This document shows positions 35,779 to 45,433 of a DNA stretch of 64,000 nucleotides, piece after piece. A model generated the notes under the pieces. The model was given only the letters and a program-made list of their open reading frames with translations, did no database searches and was not told the DNA's origin. Position 1 is the stretch's first letter. The number at the start of each line of letters is the position of its first letter. The translations under genes and the position numbers were made by a program. This DNA is from Bog-950 sp044225825 (GTDB lineage: Bacteria > Bacteroidota > Bacteroidia > Chitinophagales > LD1), in assembly GCA_044225825.1 (NCBI GenBank), contig JBGAIB010000003.1:124001-188000 (forward strand). The letters run 5' to 3'.

Positions 35779-38472
35779 GTGGAGAAGGAATCGGCATCAC
35801 TTACCGGCCAACAACGTTTCGATAACGACTTTGAAAACATCGTCGACATATCGCCTTTCCCTATTCTGATCCACAAAATGGGGGATATACGTTATCTGAA
35901 CTCCCTTTGCGTGGAGATGTTTCAAGCGGATACGGAAAGCGATGTTGTAGGCCATAACCTATTGGAGTTTATCTATACGGAAGACCGGCAGCAGGTAATT
36001 GATGCCATTACGCAGGGCGCACAGCTAAACGTGCGAAACTCCATTATTGCTGCGCGGATTAACGGTTTAAAAGGTGGGCTGGTGATGGTGGAAACTAAAA
36101 GTTCTACCATCAATTTCAGAGGGGAACAGTGCCGCATGGTGGTAGCTTATAACTACGACCACATGACGCGGGTGGAGAACGAACTGAAGGAAAAGGAACT
36201 GCTGTTGCGGAAAATGGCAGAGACCATACCGGATTTTGTAGTAATGGTGGACCCGCAAACCAGGAAAATGGTTTTTGAGAACCGTTCTATGATTGAGGCG
36301 TTGGGGTATACGAAAGAGGATGTACAGGGCGACTGGATGGAATTTGGTTCACGGATTATTCATCCTGATGATTTTCCGCAGATGCTGGCCCTCCGCGATT
36401 TTTTGAAAAATACCGACAACGAAAATCAGTTTATAACCATAGAATACCGGGTGTTGGACAAAGCCGGTAATTGGCACTGGATGCTAAACCGCAGTACGCC
36501 TGTGCGCGCTTCGGAGATGCCCTTACGGTTTTTGAACTTTGGTATTGCGCAGGATATAACGCACCTGAAAGAAATTGAAGCGCGGCTTCGTGAAACAAAA
36601 AACTTCAGCGAAAAGATTGCACAATTGATACCCGACAACATTATTGTGGTGGAAAGCAAAACCCGCAAAGTGTTGTTCGAGAATAAATCGCTGATGGAGG
36701 TGTTGGGTTATACGGAAGAGGATTTAGCCGGTAAGGAGGATATGTTCGATTTTATGCAGAACATCATTCATAGGGAGGATAAAAAGAAGCTGCTGGAGTC
36801 GAGAAAATTTTTGTTTGATGCAGCGAATGCGGGAAAGTACATCAGCACCGAATACCGCATGCTGGATAAAACCGGTAAGTGGCGCTGGATACTGGGCCGA
36901 AGCACCAACCTGTATGTAAATAACGGACAGCAGGTAAACTTTGGTATTGCACAGGATATAACCCAGCTTAAAGACATTGAAAATGAACTGCGCGAAAGCC
37001 GGAATTTTAATGAAAAGATAGCGCGTACTATCCCGAACCACGTTTCGATATTTGATTTGCAGACTGGCGAAACAGTTTATCATAATTTCTTTTTTGGCGA
37101 ATTGTTGGATTATACACTGGAAGATAAGCCCGGTGATATGTTTGACTACTTTGATCCGGAACATCGTGCTACTGCAAGAGAAAGCTGGAGTTTAGTGCCT
37201 ACCTTAAAAGATGGCGAAATTTTTACCTCGGTAGACATCGGCAGGAGTAAATCGGGTAAGCGCAAGTATCTACTATCGCGCATTACTCCTTTTAGCCGTG
37301 CAGAGGATGGAAGTATCAAACAAGTGCTGAGCACTACCATCGATATTACCGATCTGAAAGAAGCCGAATTTAAATTGAAGGCCAGCGAACAGGCGCGCAA
37401 GGCGGTGTTGGATGCCCTGCCGGATGTGGTGTTCCAGGTAAACAGGGCGGGTGTTATCACCAATTTTTATTCGGAAGATGTATTGCAACGGCAGTTGGTG
37501 GAGATGCAAATACTGGATGCCAAAACAGGTGTGTTGCTGCCGAATGATGAACACGCTACCATTGTAGATTTGATTACCACGGCCATAGAAAATGATGATG
37601 TACGGGCGTATGAATACATACGAAGAGTAGATGAGGAACGCTTTTATTACGAGTTCCGTATTGTGCGTTTAAATCAAGATGAAGCCATAGTGGTAATGCG
37701 CGATGTTACCCAATTGCGGAAGGTACAGCTGCAACTGGATATCCAGTTGGGCGAACTGTATACCAAGAACAGAGAATTAGAGCGCTACATTACTTCTAAC
37801 ACCGAATTGGAGAAGTTTGCTTACATCGCATCGCACGATTTACGCGAACCGGTGCGCAGTATTGTGGGTTTCGCCCAGCTATTGCAACGGCGTAATGGTG
37901 AGCAATTAGATAAGGAATCGAAAGAGTTTCTGGAGAATATTATTGATAGCGCACAGCGTATGAATGCCCTGATACATGGGCTGCTTGATTATTCGCGGAT
38001 TGGCTCTACCGGCAAACCGTTTGAGCATACTGATTTGAACGAAGTGCTGAAAAAGGTACGCAACGATATTAAGGTGAGCGTGGAAGAAAGCGGTGCTGAA
38101 ATAATTTCGGACCCATTGCCGGTATTGTTTGTAGATGAATTACAAATACGCCAGTTGTTCCAAAACCTGCTGAGTAATTCCATTAAGTTTAAGCACGACG
38201 ATACTAAACCGGTGGTGAAGATTTGTGCTGAAAACAGAGGAGAAAAGTGGCTGTTCCGTATAGAGGATAACGGTATTGGTTTGGACATGAAATACAAGCA
38301 AAAGGTATTTCAGTTATTTAACCGCCTGCATGCCGGCGATAAATACCAGGGTTCGGGTATAGGTTTGGCTTTATGTAAGCGCATTGTGGAACGCCATAAA
38401 GGAGACATCTGGCTGGAGTCGAATCCCGGCAAAGGCACTACTTTCTATTTTACACTGCCGGCCGAAGTTTAG
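35779..38472 (+). CDS. Multi-PAS cytoplasmic sensor histidine kinase
   Basis: An 897-residue sensor kinase with no membrane helices. Five PAS/PAC modules can be traced at about 15-130, 145-265, 270-395, 400-530 and 535-655; two of them are near-duplicates sharing IEYRVLDKAGNWHW and TEYRMLDKTGKWRW. The dimerisation/phosphoacceptor box has H686 in ASHDLREPVRSIVGFAQLL, and the HATPase domain (about 785-895) shows the N box (NLLSNSIKF), the G1 segment (EDNGIGLD) and GSGIGLALCKRI. The start is GTG 35779, since the first in-frame ATG is 37 codons further in. No response regulator is adjacent, so it is an orphan kinase. PAS domains may bind heme, flavin or small ligands; none is evident. Confidence 0.92.
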   Translation: MEKESASLTGQQRFDNDFENIVDISPFPILIHKMGDIRYLNSLCVEMFQADTESDVVGHNLLEFIYTEDRQQVIDAITQGAQLNVRNSIIAARINGLKGGLVMVETKSSTINFRGEQCRMVVAYNYDHMTRVENELKEKELLLRKMAETIPDFVVMVDPQTRKMVFENRSMIEALGYTKEDVQGDWMEFGSRIIHPDDFPQMLALRDFLKNTDNENQFITIEYRVLDKAGNWHWMLNRSTPVRASEMPLRFLNFGIAQDITHLKEIEARLRETKNFSEKIAQLIPDNIIVVESKTRKVLFENKSLMEVLGYTEEDLAGKEDMFDFMQNIIHREDKKKLLESRKFLFDAANAGKYISTEYRMLDKTGKWRWILGRSTNLYVNNGQQVNFGIAQDITQLKDIENELRESRNFNEKIARTIPNHVSIFDLQTGETVYHNFFFGELLDYTLEDKPGDMFDYFDPEHRATARESWSLVPTLKDGEIFTSVDIGRSKSGKRKYLLSRITPFSRAEDGSIKQVLSTTIDITDLKEAEFKLKASEQARKAVLDALPDVVFQVNRAGVITNFYSEDVLQRQLVEMQILDAKTGVLLPNDEHATIVDLITTAIENDDVRAYEYIRRVDEERFYYEFRIVRLNQDEAIVVMRDVTQLRKVQLQLDIQLGELYTKNRELERYITSNTELEKFAYIASHDLREPVRSIVGFAQLLQRRNGEQLDKESKEFLENIIDSAQRMNALIHGLLDYSRIGSTGKPFEHTDLNEVLKKVRNDIKVSVEESGAEIISDPLPVLFVDELQIRQLFQNLLSNSIKFKHDDTKPVVKICAENRGEKWLFRIEDNGIGLDMKYKQKVFQLFNRLHAGDKYQGSGIGLALCKRIVERHKGDIWLESNPGKGTTFYFTLPAEV

Positions 38473-39443
38473 ATCTTCCGGTTAATGGTAAAGTCAATTA
38501 GTTGCTCTACCGAGGTGCGGGACTCGCTTACCGGGAACTGGTGCAGGCAGGCGAGCGCTTCGTTACAGTAATCTTTCATCCGCTTAGTAGCGTAATCCAT
38601 GCCACCATTGCTGCGCACGGTATCAATAACCCAGCGCACCTTCTCCATGTTCTGGTTATCGTTTTTAATTACGTTGATGATCTTTCGCTTTGTGCTCCAA
38701 TCAACCTGTTGCAGTGTGTAAATAAGCGGGAGGGTCATTTTGCGTTCCTTGATATCAATACCACGGGGTTTGCCGATTTCGGCTTCCTCGTAGTCGAAGA
38801 GATCGTCTTTTATCTGAAAGGCGACACCTATTTTTTCGCCCATCAATTTTACGCGCTTCACCAGCTCTTCGTCCTTTGTAGTTGTGCTGGCACCACAGGC
38901 ACATGCCGAGGCTATGAGCGAGGCGGTTTTTTGGCGGATGATCTCAAAGTATATATCTTCTTTAATATCGAGCCGGCGTGCTTTCTCTAACTGTAACAGT
39001 TCGCCCTCACTCATTTCGCGGATAGTGTTTGAGAGGATTTCGAGCAGCTGATACTGGGTGCTCTCCACGGAAAGCAGCAGGCCTTTGGCCAGCAGGTAAT
39101 CACCCACCAGCACGGCAATTTTGTTCTTCCATAAGGCATTGATGGAGAAATAGCCACGGCGCTGGTAACTATCGTCTACCACATCGTCGTGCACCAGGGT
39201 GGCTGTATGCAGCAATTCCACCAGCGATGCGGCCACATAAGTTGCTTCATTTATTTCGCCGCACAGGCGCGCCGAGAGAAACACGAACATGGGCCGCATT
39301 TGCTTGCCCTTGCGGGTTACTATATAGTGGGTAATACGGTCCAGCAGGGGAGCCTTGCTGCGCATAGATTCACGGAAACGGACTTCAAATTCGTCCAGTT
39401 CCTTTTCAATAGGCTTTTTAATGTCATCCAGCCGCAATTCCAT
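38469..39443 (-). CDS. Polyprenyl diphosphate synthase (trans, IspA/IspB family)
   Basis: A 324-residue all-trans prenyl chain-elongating enzyme. The first Asp-rich motif is LVHDDVVDDS (DDxxD), the second is IKDDLFDYEE, and GKQMRP is the IPP-binding segment; length fits long-chain (C35-C45) synthases making the menaquinone side chain. ATG 39443 is chosen because family sequence begins at MELRLDDIK; 18 upstream residues in frame would overlap a promoter-like TACCTTCG (39451-39458, minus strand). The gene ends 4 bp inside the histidine kinase stop region, a convergent overlap. Confidence 0.92.
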   Translation of the reverse strand: MELRLDDIKKPIEKELDEFEVRFRESMRSKAPLLDRITHYIVTRKGKQMRPMFVFLSARLCGEINEATYVAASLVELLHTATLVHDDVVDDSYQRRGYFSINALWKNKIAVLVGDYLLAKGLLLSVESTQYQLLEILSNTIREMSEGELLQLEKARRLDIKEDIYFEIIRQKTASLIASACACGASTTTKDEELVKRVKLMGEKIGVAFQIKDDLFDYEEAEIGKPRGIDIKERKMTLPLIYTLQQVDWSTKRKIINVIKNDNQNMEKVRWVIDTVRSNGGMDYATKRMKDYCNEALACLHQFPVSESRTSVEQLIDFTINRKI

Positions 39444-39520
39444 GCAGTGGCGAAGGTAAACTTTAGGCCGAAAACCCAAGTGGTTTTTGTGGTTCACCCG
39501 TAGCTTATTAGGTTTGGGGT

Positions 39521-40372
39521 ATGATTATCCGCGAGCGAAACCTGGTATTGCAAAGCCTTTACAACCGTCCTTTTTTGGCAGATGTATATTACAAGAATGA
39601 CGGGCAGCCTAAGCCGGTGGTAATTTTTAGCCATGGTTTTAAGGGATTTAAAGATTGGGGTCCGTTTGATTTGGTGGCAGATAAGTTTGCAGAAGCGGGT
39701 TTTGTTTTCGTGAAATTCAACTTCTCGCACAACGGCACTACGGTAGACCATCCTATGGACTTTGCCGACCTGGAAGCTTTTGGAAACGATAACCTGAGCA
39801 TAGAGCTGGATGATTTGGGGGTGGTGATTGACTGGGTTTTTTCGGATGATTTTCCGGCCAGGGAGGAATGTGCTAAGGACAACTTGTATTTGATGGGCCA
39901 CAGCAGGGGAGGAGGCATCTCCATCCTTCGGGCGCGCGAGGATGTAAGGGTTAAGAAACTTTGCACCTGGGGCAGTGTAAACGAGTTTAGTAAGTTTTGG
40001 GCACCGGAGGAACTGGAAAAGATAAAACGCGACGGGGTGATTTTTGTGGGCAATGCCCGCACCAAGCAAATGATGCCTATTAAATGGCAATTGTACGAAA
40101 ACTATTTTGCGAACCTGGACAGGTTGTTCGTGCCCGATGCGGTGCGGCAGCTTACTATCCCCTTCCTGATAGTGCATGGCAGTAAGGATGAAACGGTACC
40201 GGTAGCCTTTGCGGTAGACATGCATAGCTGGAACCCGGCATCGCAGTTGTTAGTACTTGAAAACGGCAACCACAATTTTGGTGGGCGCCACCCATGGACG
40301 AACGAAACCATGCCCGGCGATTTAGAGCGCGTGGTAGCTGAAACGATTACGTTTTTCAGAAGCCAGAATTGA
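39521..40372 (+). CDS. Alpha/beta hydrolase
   Basis: A 283-residue cytosolic hydrolase of the dienelactone-hydrolase-like/acyl-esterase type. An oxyanion region reads VVIFSHGFKGFKDWG, the nucleophile is S128 in GHSRGGG, the acid is in VHGSKDETVP and the His in ENGNHNFGG. No signal peptide is visible. The substrate is unknown; such proteins are often annotated as peptidases or esterases by fold only. It is divergent from the polyprenyl synthase gene (77 bp between starts) and convergent with ligA. Confidence 0.87.
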   Translation: MIIRERNLVLQSLYNRPFLADVYYKNDGQPKPVVIFSHGFKGFKDWGPFDLVADKFAEAGFVFVKFNFSHNGTTVDHPMDFADLEAFGNDNLSIELDDLGVVIDWVFSDDFPAREECAKDNLYLMGHSRGGGISILRAREDVRVKKLCTWGSVNEFSKFWAPEELEKIKRDGVIFVGNARTKQMMPIKWQLYENYFANLDRLFVPDAVRQLTIPFLIVHGSKDETVPVAFAVDMHSWNPASQLLVLENGNHNFGGRHPWTNETMPGDLERVVAETITFFRSQN

Positions 40373-40381
40373 AAGTGTTGG

Positions 40382-42481
40382 TTACTCCAGCATCTTCAAA
40401 AACTCGTCTTCTGTTAGCACCTGAATGGTAGGGATTTTTTTTGCCTTGGCTAATTTGCTTCCCGCATCTTCACCCACAATCAGGTAATTAAGATTGGCAC
40501 TCACACCGCTTAATAACTTACCGCCGTTTTCTTCCACCATCTGTTTAGCACGGTCGCGGCCGAATTGTTGCAGGGTGCCTGTGAAGAGAAAAGTTTTTCC
40601 TTCCAGCTTATTGTTTTTTGCCACGGCGTCCTGTGGGCGGTTCTCGGTGTTTACGCCAAGCTTCTTTAATTCGTGCAGGAGGTGAACGTTGGCTTCGTTC
40701 TGAAAAAAGTCATGAAGGCTCTCTGCCACCTTAGGGCCAATGCCTTCGATATTCATCAGGTCTTCGAGGCTGATGGCTGTAAGGTCGAAGATGGTTTTGA
40801 TGTGCGAACAAATGTCCTTACTGGTTGTAACGCCAATGTGGCGAATGCCCAGAGCGTTCAACAAGCGCCACAGCGGGCGGTTCTTTGAATCTTCGATACC
40901 TTTCTCGAGGTTCTGTACGCTTTTCTCGCCCCAGCCCTCCAGTTCACGGATAGCATCGTAGGGCAAGCGGAAGATGTCTTCAATGGTTTTAATGTAACCG
41001 CGTTCAATAAAATCGATTACAATGCTGCGCCCCAACCCATCAATATCCATTGCATCTTTACTTACAAAGTGAATGGCGCGTTCTTCGGTTTGTGCAGGGC
41101 AATCGGCATTGTCGCAGCGCCATACGGCTTCCTCTTCGGGCTTGATCAATTCGGTGTGGCACGAAGGGCACTTGCGCGGAAAATGAATTTTGTGTTCGTT
41201 GCCGGTGCGCAGTTCTTTCACTACACCCACAATGTAGGGTATTACCTCACCGGCGCGCTCCACAATAACGGTATCGCCGATATGGATGTCCTTGTCCTTA
41301 ATAAAGTCTTCATTATGCAAACTGATGGACGAGATGGTAACACCTGCCAGAGGAACGGGTTCAATCTTAGCTACCGGCGTTATGGCTCCTGTGCGGCCCA
41401 CCTGGTATTCTACATCCACTAATTTGCTCTGAGCCTGCCTTGCGGCAAACTTATACGCGATAGCCCAGCGCGGGTGGTGCGAGGTGGCTCCACAGCGTTG
41501 CTGCATCGCCAGGTTGTTAACTTTTACCACCATGCCGTCGGTATCTATATTAAACGTATGGCGCTTCTCATCCCAGCCGTGTATAAAGGCCTGTACTTCG
41601 TTTATGTTGTGGCAAACCTTTAATTCGTGCAGAGGCGTTTTAAAACCACATTGGTATAAAATTTCAATGGTGTGGTAGTGCGATTCCAGTTTGCCTGCCA
41701 GCAGGTTTTTGCCCTCCGCATCTTCCGCTAAACTTACGTGGTACAAAATTGCTTCCAGATTGCGTGCCCGCACTTCATTCGGGTCTTTCAGGCGCAACGA
41801 ACCAGAGGCAGTGTTACGGGCATTCTGAAATAATTTCTCACCTCGTTCCCCCCGCTCTTTGTTCATGCGCTCAAACACATCGCGGCGGATAATAACCTCG
41901 CCCCGTATTTCAATACGGTGTATGCCGTGTTTTGAAAATGCAGCCGTAAGCGGTATGCTGCTTAAAGCCATCGCATTATTGGTAATATCCTCGCCCACTG
42001 CGCCATCGCCACGGGTTGCGGCGCGTACCAATTTATCGTTTTCGTATACCAGGGCTATACTGGCACCATCAAATTTAGGTTCTACGCAATAAGATACTTC
42101 CTGTGCGTTTGTCAATTCTTTTACACGTATGTCAAAATCGTTCAGGTCATCGGCATTATACGAGTTCTCCAGGGATAGCATGGACGTTAAATGCTCCACC
42201 TGACTAAAATCGCTGCTAAGTGCACGGGCAACACGTTGTGTTGGCGAATCCTCCGTTTTTAATTCGGGATGCTTAGCTTCCAGATCTTTCAACTCACGGA
42301 AGAGCTTGTCATAATCATAATCGGTTATCAGCGGTTCGCTTAATACATAGTAGCGCCAATCGTGATAGCGAATGACTTCGCGCAAATGATTAACTGCTTC
42401 ACCGGCCTTATAATGATGATCGCCCTTTACCAATTTTCCGGAAAGGTCGTTTAAGGTTTTCTGTTGCTGATTCGAATACAT
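40382..42481 (-). CDS. ligA: NAD-dependent DNA ligase
   Basis: A 699-residue ligase that seals nicks in replication and repair. The domain order is visible: Ia (HDWRYYVLSEPLITDYDYD), the adenylation domain with K136 in VEPKFDGA, OB fold, a C4 zinc finger (CPSCHTEL and CDNADC), helix-hairpin-helix repeats (LEGWGEKS, IEGIGPKVA), and a C-terminal BRCT domain (GKTFLFTGTL to EDEFLKML). ATG 42481 is chosen because family similarity starts just after it; the longer frame to 42583 would enter the upstream pterin dehydratase gene. Confidence 0.97.
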   Translation of the reverse strand: MYSNQQQKTLNDLSGKLVKGDHHYKAGEAVNHLREVIRYHDWRYYVLSEPLITDYDYDKLFRELKDLEAKHPELKTEDSPTQRVARALSSDFSQVEHLTSMLSLENSYNADDLNDFDIRVKELTNAQEVSYCVEPKFDGASIALVYENDKLVRAATRGDGAVGEDITNNAMALSSIPLTAAFSKHGIHRIEIRGEVIIRRDVFERMNKERGERGEKLFQNARNTASGSLRLKDPNEVRARNLEAILYHVSLAEDAEGKNLLAGKLESHYHTIEILYQCGFKTPLHELKVCHNINEVQAFIHGWDEKRHTFNIDTDGMVVKVNNLAMQQRCGATSHHPRWAIAYKFAARQAQSKLVDVEYQVGRTGAITPVAKIEPVPLAGVTISSISLHNEDFIKDKDIHIGDTVIVERAGEVIPYIVGVVKELRTGNEHKIHFPRKCPSCHTELIKPEEEAVWRCDNADCPAQTEERAIHFVSKDAMDIDGLGRSIVIDFIERGYIKTIEDIFRLPYDAIRELEGWGEKSVQNLEKGIEDSKNRPLWRLLNALGIRHIGVTTSKDICSHIKTIFDLTAISLEDLMNIEGIGPKVAESLHDFFQNEANVHLLHELKKLGVNTENRPQDAVAKNNKLEGKTFLFTGTLQQFGRDRAKQMVEENGGKLLSGVSANLNYLIVGEDAGSKLAKAKKIPTIQVLTEDEFLKMLE

Positions 42482-42566
42482 GTAACGTGTTTCAGGAGGC
42501 AATTTGGCACAAAGTAACGAGGCGGCAAAGTGCTGTTGCCGGGGCGTAGCCTTACAACAATAGTTG

Positions 42567-42797
42567 CTACACCAGCTTATCAATCTCAGCTGCCAGATTT
42601 CTGTCCTTATCTGTTACTGCATTTCCTGCGCTATGGGTATTCAGGGTTATCTCCACCTTGTTCCACACATTGCTCCAGGTTGGATGATGGTCATGTTTTT
42701 CGGCCAGCAGCGCTACCCGCGTCATAAAGGAAAAGGCCTCGCTAAAGTCTTTAAATGTAAAGGTTTGTTTGAGGGCATTATTTTCTTCTAACCACAT
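42567..42797 (-). CDS. 4a-hydroxytetrahydrobiopterin (pterin-4a-carbinolamine) dehydratase
   Basis: A 76-residue PCD/DCoH-family protein that dehydrates 4a-hydroxytetrahydrobiopterin to recycle the pterin cofactor of aromatic amino acid hydroxylases. The signature EKHDHHPTWSNVWNKV is present and the later VTDKD segment fits. It is about 20 residues shorter at the N-terminus than the usual 95-110, beginning with MWLEENNALKQTF where the family has its first strand. It lies on the same strand as ligA, 85 bp upstream of the ligA start, and probably shares its transcript. Confidence 0.9.
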   Translation of the reverse strand: MWLEENNALKQTFTFKDFSEAFSFMTRVALLAEKHDHHPTWSNVWNKVEITLNTHSAGNAVTDKDRNLAAEIDKLV

Positions 42798-42832
42798 AAT
42801 TGCTGTTTTGTTACAAGGTAGGTATTAAACAT

Positions 42833-42863
42833 AAAAAAGCCCTTCCGTTGTGGAGGGGCTTTT
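42833..42863 (-). terminator. Intrinsic terminator after the M42 peptidase gene
   Basis: On the minus strand AAAAGCCCCTCC pairs with GGAAGGGCTTTT across a 5-nt loop (one G-T pair), ending in a run of T. It starts 21 bp past the M42 gene stop at 42884 and separates it from the dehydratase-ligA pair. It is A/T-flanked on both sides and may work both ways. Confidence 0.85.
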
Positions 42864-42883
42864 AAAATTTAACAGGGCCGGCA

Positions 42884-43939
42884 CTATTTAAAGTTCCAGT
42901 CGTATTTATCGAGGTTAAGCAGGCACACTTTTAATAAATCGATGTTGCCTTTAATATCGGTTTTGTGGGCCATTTCAATAACGCTGTGGATGTGGCGTGT
43001 TGGAATGGAAACAGCACCTACAATACTTCCGTAAGTGGCCATGCGCTGCATACCAGCGGTATCGGTGCCACCTGCAGGCAGCATTTCAGGTTGCCATTTA
43101 ATTTTAGCGGCATCGGCCTGCTCTTTCATATAACGCACCATGCGGTAATCGCAGATAACTGAAGAGTCCATGATTTTTATGGCAGCGCCTTCGCCCAGTT
43201 TGGTAACGCTTTCTTCCGGCTTAGCGCCCGGAGTATCAAACGCAATCGTGGTATCGATACAGAAGCTAAAGTGCGGATCGATATGGTGAGCGGCCACGCT
43301 TGCACCGCGGATACCAACTTCCTCTTGTACGGTAAATACGCCGTAGAAGTCGTAAGGTATTTCTTTGCCTTTCAGTTCGCGTAAGGTTTCAATTAAAATA
43401 AATACAGCTACGCGGTTATCGATACTTTTGCAGTTAACGCAATCGCCCATTTCAATCAGTTCGCGTTCGCGGGTTACTACGTTGCCTACTTCTACAATCT
43501 TAACCACTTCGTCCTTTTTCATACCCAGGTCGATGAAGTAGTCGGTTAACTGCAACGGTTTGCCGCGTTCTTCGGGGCTCATCAGGTGAATAGGCTTAGT
43601 GCCCATCACACCAATCACATCTTTTTTACCGTGTATTACCACACGCTGCGCGGTAAGGGTTTTAGGATCGAAACCACCCAGCGGATGAAAGCGCAAAAAG
43701 CCATTATCATCGATGTGGTGTACAATAAAGCCTATCTCATCCATGTGGGCGGCAGCCATAGTTTTCTTTTCGCTGCTTTTGCCTTTTTTAAGCGCTACCA
43801 GGTTGCCCATATTATCGGTGGTAAGCGAATCTACCACGCCTGTTAATTCGCGTGTTACCAGTTCACGCACTTTCTGTTCGTGGCCGGGTACGCCCGGTGT
43901 TTCACAAATTTCTTTTAGTAATGCTACGTTTATCGACAT
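42884..43939 (-). CDS. M42-family metallo-aminopeptidase (glutamyl aminopeptidase/endoglucanase-type)
   Basis: A 351-residue dinuclear-metal aminopeptidase, typically a cytosolic tetrahedral dodecamer that trims short peptides. Metal and catalytic motifs are AAHMDEIGF, VQEEVGIRGA and DTTIAFDTPG, with the AGGTDTAG segment late in the protein. ATG 43939 (MSINVALLKEI) is preferred to 43963. A TATATTTG -7 box at 43961-43968 (minus strand) is 21 nt upstream, so the gene may have its own promoter although it follows pyk on the same strand. Confidence 0.93.
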   Translation of the reverse strand: MSINVALLKEICETPGVPGHEQKVRELVTRELTGVVDSLTTDNMGNLVALKKGKSSEKKTMAAAHMDEIGFIVHHIDDNGFLRFHPLGGFDPKTLTAQRVVIHGKKDVIGVMGTKPIHLMSPEERGKPLQLTDYFIDLGMKKDEVVKIVEVGNVVTRERELIEMGDCVNCKSIDNRVAVFILIETLRELKGKEIPYDFYGVFTVQEEVGIRGASVAAHHIDPHFSFCIDTTIAFDTPGAKPEESVTKLGEGAAIKIMDSSVICDYRMVRYMKEQADAAKIKWQPEMLPAGGTDTAGMQRMATYGSIVGAVSIPTRHIHSVIEMAHKTDIKGNIDLLKVCLLNLDKYDWNFK

Positions 43940-43960
43940 CGTTCTTGAATTATTTAAAAG

Positions 43961-43968
43961 CAAATATA
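43961..43968 (-). promoter_or_regulatory. Candidate -7 box of the M42 peptidase gene
   Basis: Minus-strand TATATTTG, an exact TAnnTTTG match 21 nt before the ATG at 43939. It sits in the short gap after the pyk stop (43995). No clear -33 element is present. Confidence 0.35.
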
Positions 43969-43994
43969 AAAAGCCGTGGTATTAGCAGCCGGTA

Positions 43995-45428
43995 TTACTC
44001 CACTTTGGTAACCTTTACCATATTGGCCCTGCCGCGGTTGGCCAACGGCATGCTGCCTATGTTTACCACAATATCGCCAAGGCGTAAAATGTTGTTTTCC
44101 TTCAGTATGCGTATCACATCGCGGATGGAAGTATCGGTACCCACAAATTTATCGTAGTAGAATGCGCGCACTCCCCAGCAAACACTCAGTGCGTTCAACA
44201 GGTCGCGGTTTTCGGTAAAAATAAAGATGCCCGCCTTTGGCCTGTAACTGCTTAATAAAAAGCCGGTGTAGCCGCTAAACGTCATGCCTATAATGGCCTT
44301 TGCTTCTAACTCCGAACTCATACGCGCGGCGTTATAACAAATAGCATCACCAATAAAGGTAGGCGAGTTTTTATCGGCCTTTAACTCCTTATCGTAAATA
44401 AGGTCGGCGTGTTCAATATTGCTTAAAATTTTCTCCATTACCTGAATGACCTTGGCGGGGTGTTTGCCCACTGAAGTTTCACCGCTTAACATTACGGCAT
44501 CTGCTCCGTCAATAACGGCATTGGCAACGTCTGTAATTTCGGCGCGTGTAGGGTTAGGGTTTTCTATCATGCTGTCCATCATCTGCGTAGCCACTACCAC
44601 CGGCTTCGCATATTTCAGGCACTTTTTAATAATGTCCTTTTGTATTAAAGGCATGCGTTCCTGCGGCACTTCTACGGCCAGGTCGCCACGGGCAATCATA
44701 ATACCATCGGTTGCTTTAATTATCTCGTCAATCTCCTTCAGGGCTTCCGGCTTTTCAATCTTCGCCATCACCTTCATATAGCTGTTCTTTTTGCCGATGA
44801 TGTTCTTTAGTTCAATCACATCCTCAGGGGAACGCACGAAGGAAAGGGCAATCCAGTTAGCGCCGTTTTTCATCGCAAATTTTAAATCCTTGCGGTCCTT
44901 ATCGGTTAAAGCAGGAATGCTGGTTTTGGTGTCGGGCAGGTTAACGCCTTTGTTACTGCTGATTTTGCCGCCGTTTATCACTTTGGCCATAATCTTATCC
45001 TTGCGGTTAGTGCTCAGTACCTTTAGTTCAATCTTACCGTCATCAATCAGGATGGCGTCTCCGGGGGCTACCTCTTTGGGCAGGTGCTCGTAGTTTACAT
45101 ACAGCTTTTTAAAGGTGCTTACACATTCCTTATTGGTTATCTCCACTTCGCGGTCCTTTTCCAACACCTCCATGTTATCGCGCACTTCGCCGATACGTAT
45201 TTTGGGCCCTTGCAGGTCTACCAAAATGGCCACGTTCAGGTTATGATCCTTATTGATTTTGCGCACCTTTTCAAAACCTTCGCTGTGCAGGTCATAGTGG
45301 CCGTGGCTCATGTTAAACCTAAAGACATCCAGACCGTGGCGTACCATTTCTTCCATCACTTTAATATCGCTGCAGGCGGGGCCGTAGGTGGCTATTATTT
45401 TTGTTTTGTTGATGTGTACTTTCATCAT
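43995..45428 (-). CDS. pyk: Pyruvate kinase
   Basis: A 477-residue glycolytic enzyme that converts phosphoenolpyruvate and ADP to pyruvate and ATP. Visible motifs are TKIIATYGPAC and MSHGHY at the N-terminus, ALSFVRSPEDV, and the signature KIEKPEAL with IMIARGDLAVEVP; the C-terminal regulatory domain completes the usual length. Two adjacent ATGs (45428 and 45425) are possible starts. The gene lies 5 bp after the IPExxxVDY-family gene on the same strand, an arrangement common in Bacteroidota. Confidence 0.97.
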   Translation of the reverse strand: MMKVHINKTKIIATYGPACSDIKVMEEMVRHGLDVFRFNMSHGHYDLHSEGFEKVRKINKDHNLNVAILVDLQGPKIRIGEVRDNMEVLEKDREVEITNKECVSTFKKLYVNYEHLPKEVAPGDAILIDDGKIELKVLSTNRKDKIMAKVINGGKISSNKGVNLPDTKTSIPALTDKDRKDLKFAMKNGANWIALSFVRSPEDVIELKNIIGKKNSYMKVMAKIEKPEALKEIDEIIKATDGIMIARGDLAVEVPQERMPLIQKDIIKKCLKYAKPVVVATQMMDSMIENPNPTRAEITDVANAVIDGADAVMLSGETSVGKHPAKVIQVMEKILSNIEHADLIYDKELKADKNSPTFIGDAICYNAARMSSELEAKAIIGMTFSGYTGFLLSSYRPKAGIFIFTENRDLLNALSVCWGVRAFYYDKFVGTDTSIRDVIRILKENNILRLGDIVVNIGSMPLANRGRANMVKVTKVE

Positions 45429-45433
45429 TGTTC

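Noticed and set aside
39494..40225. 243-codon minus-strand frame opposite the alpha/beta hydrolase gene
   Set aside because: The plus strand encodes a protein with a complete catalytic motif set; the antisense frame has no recognisable domain.
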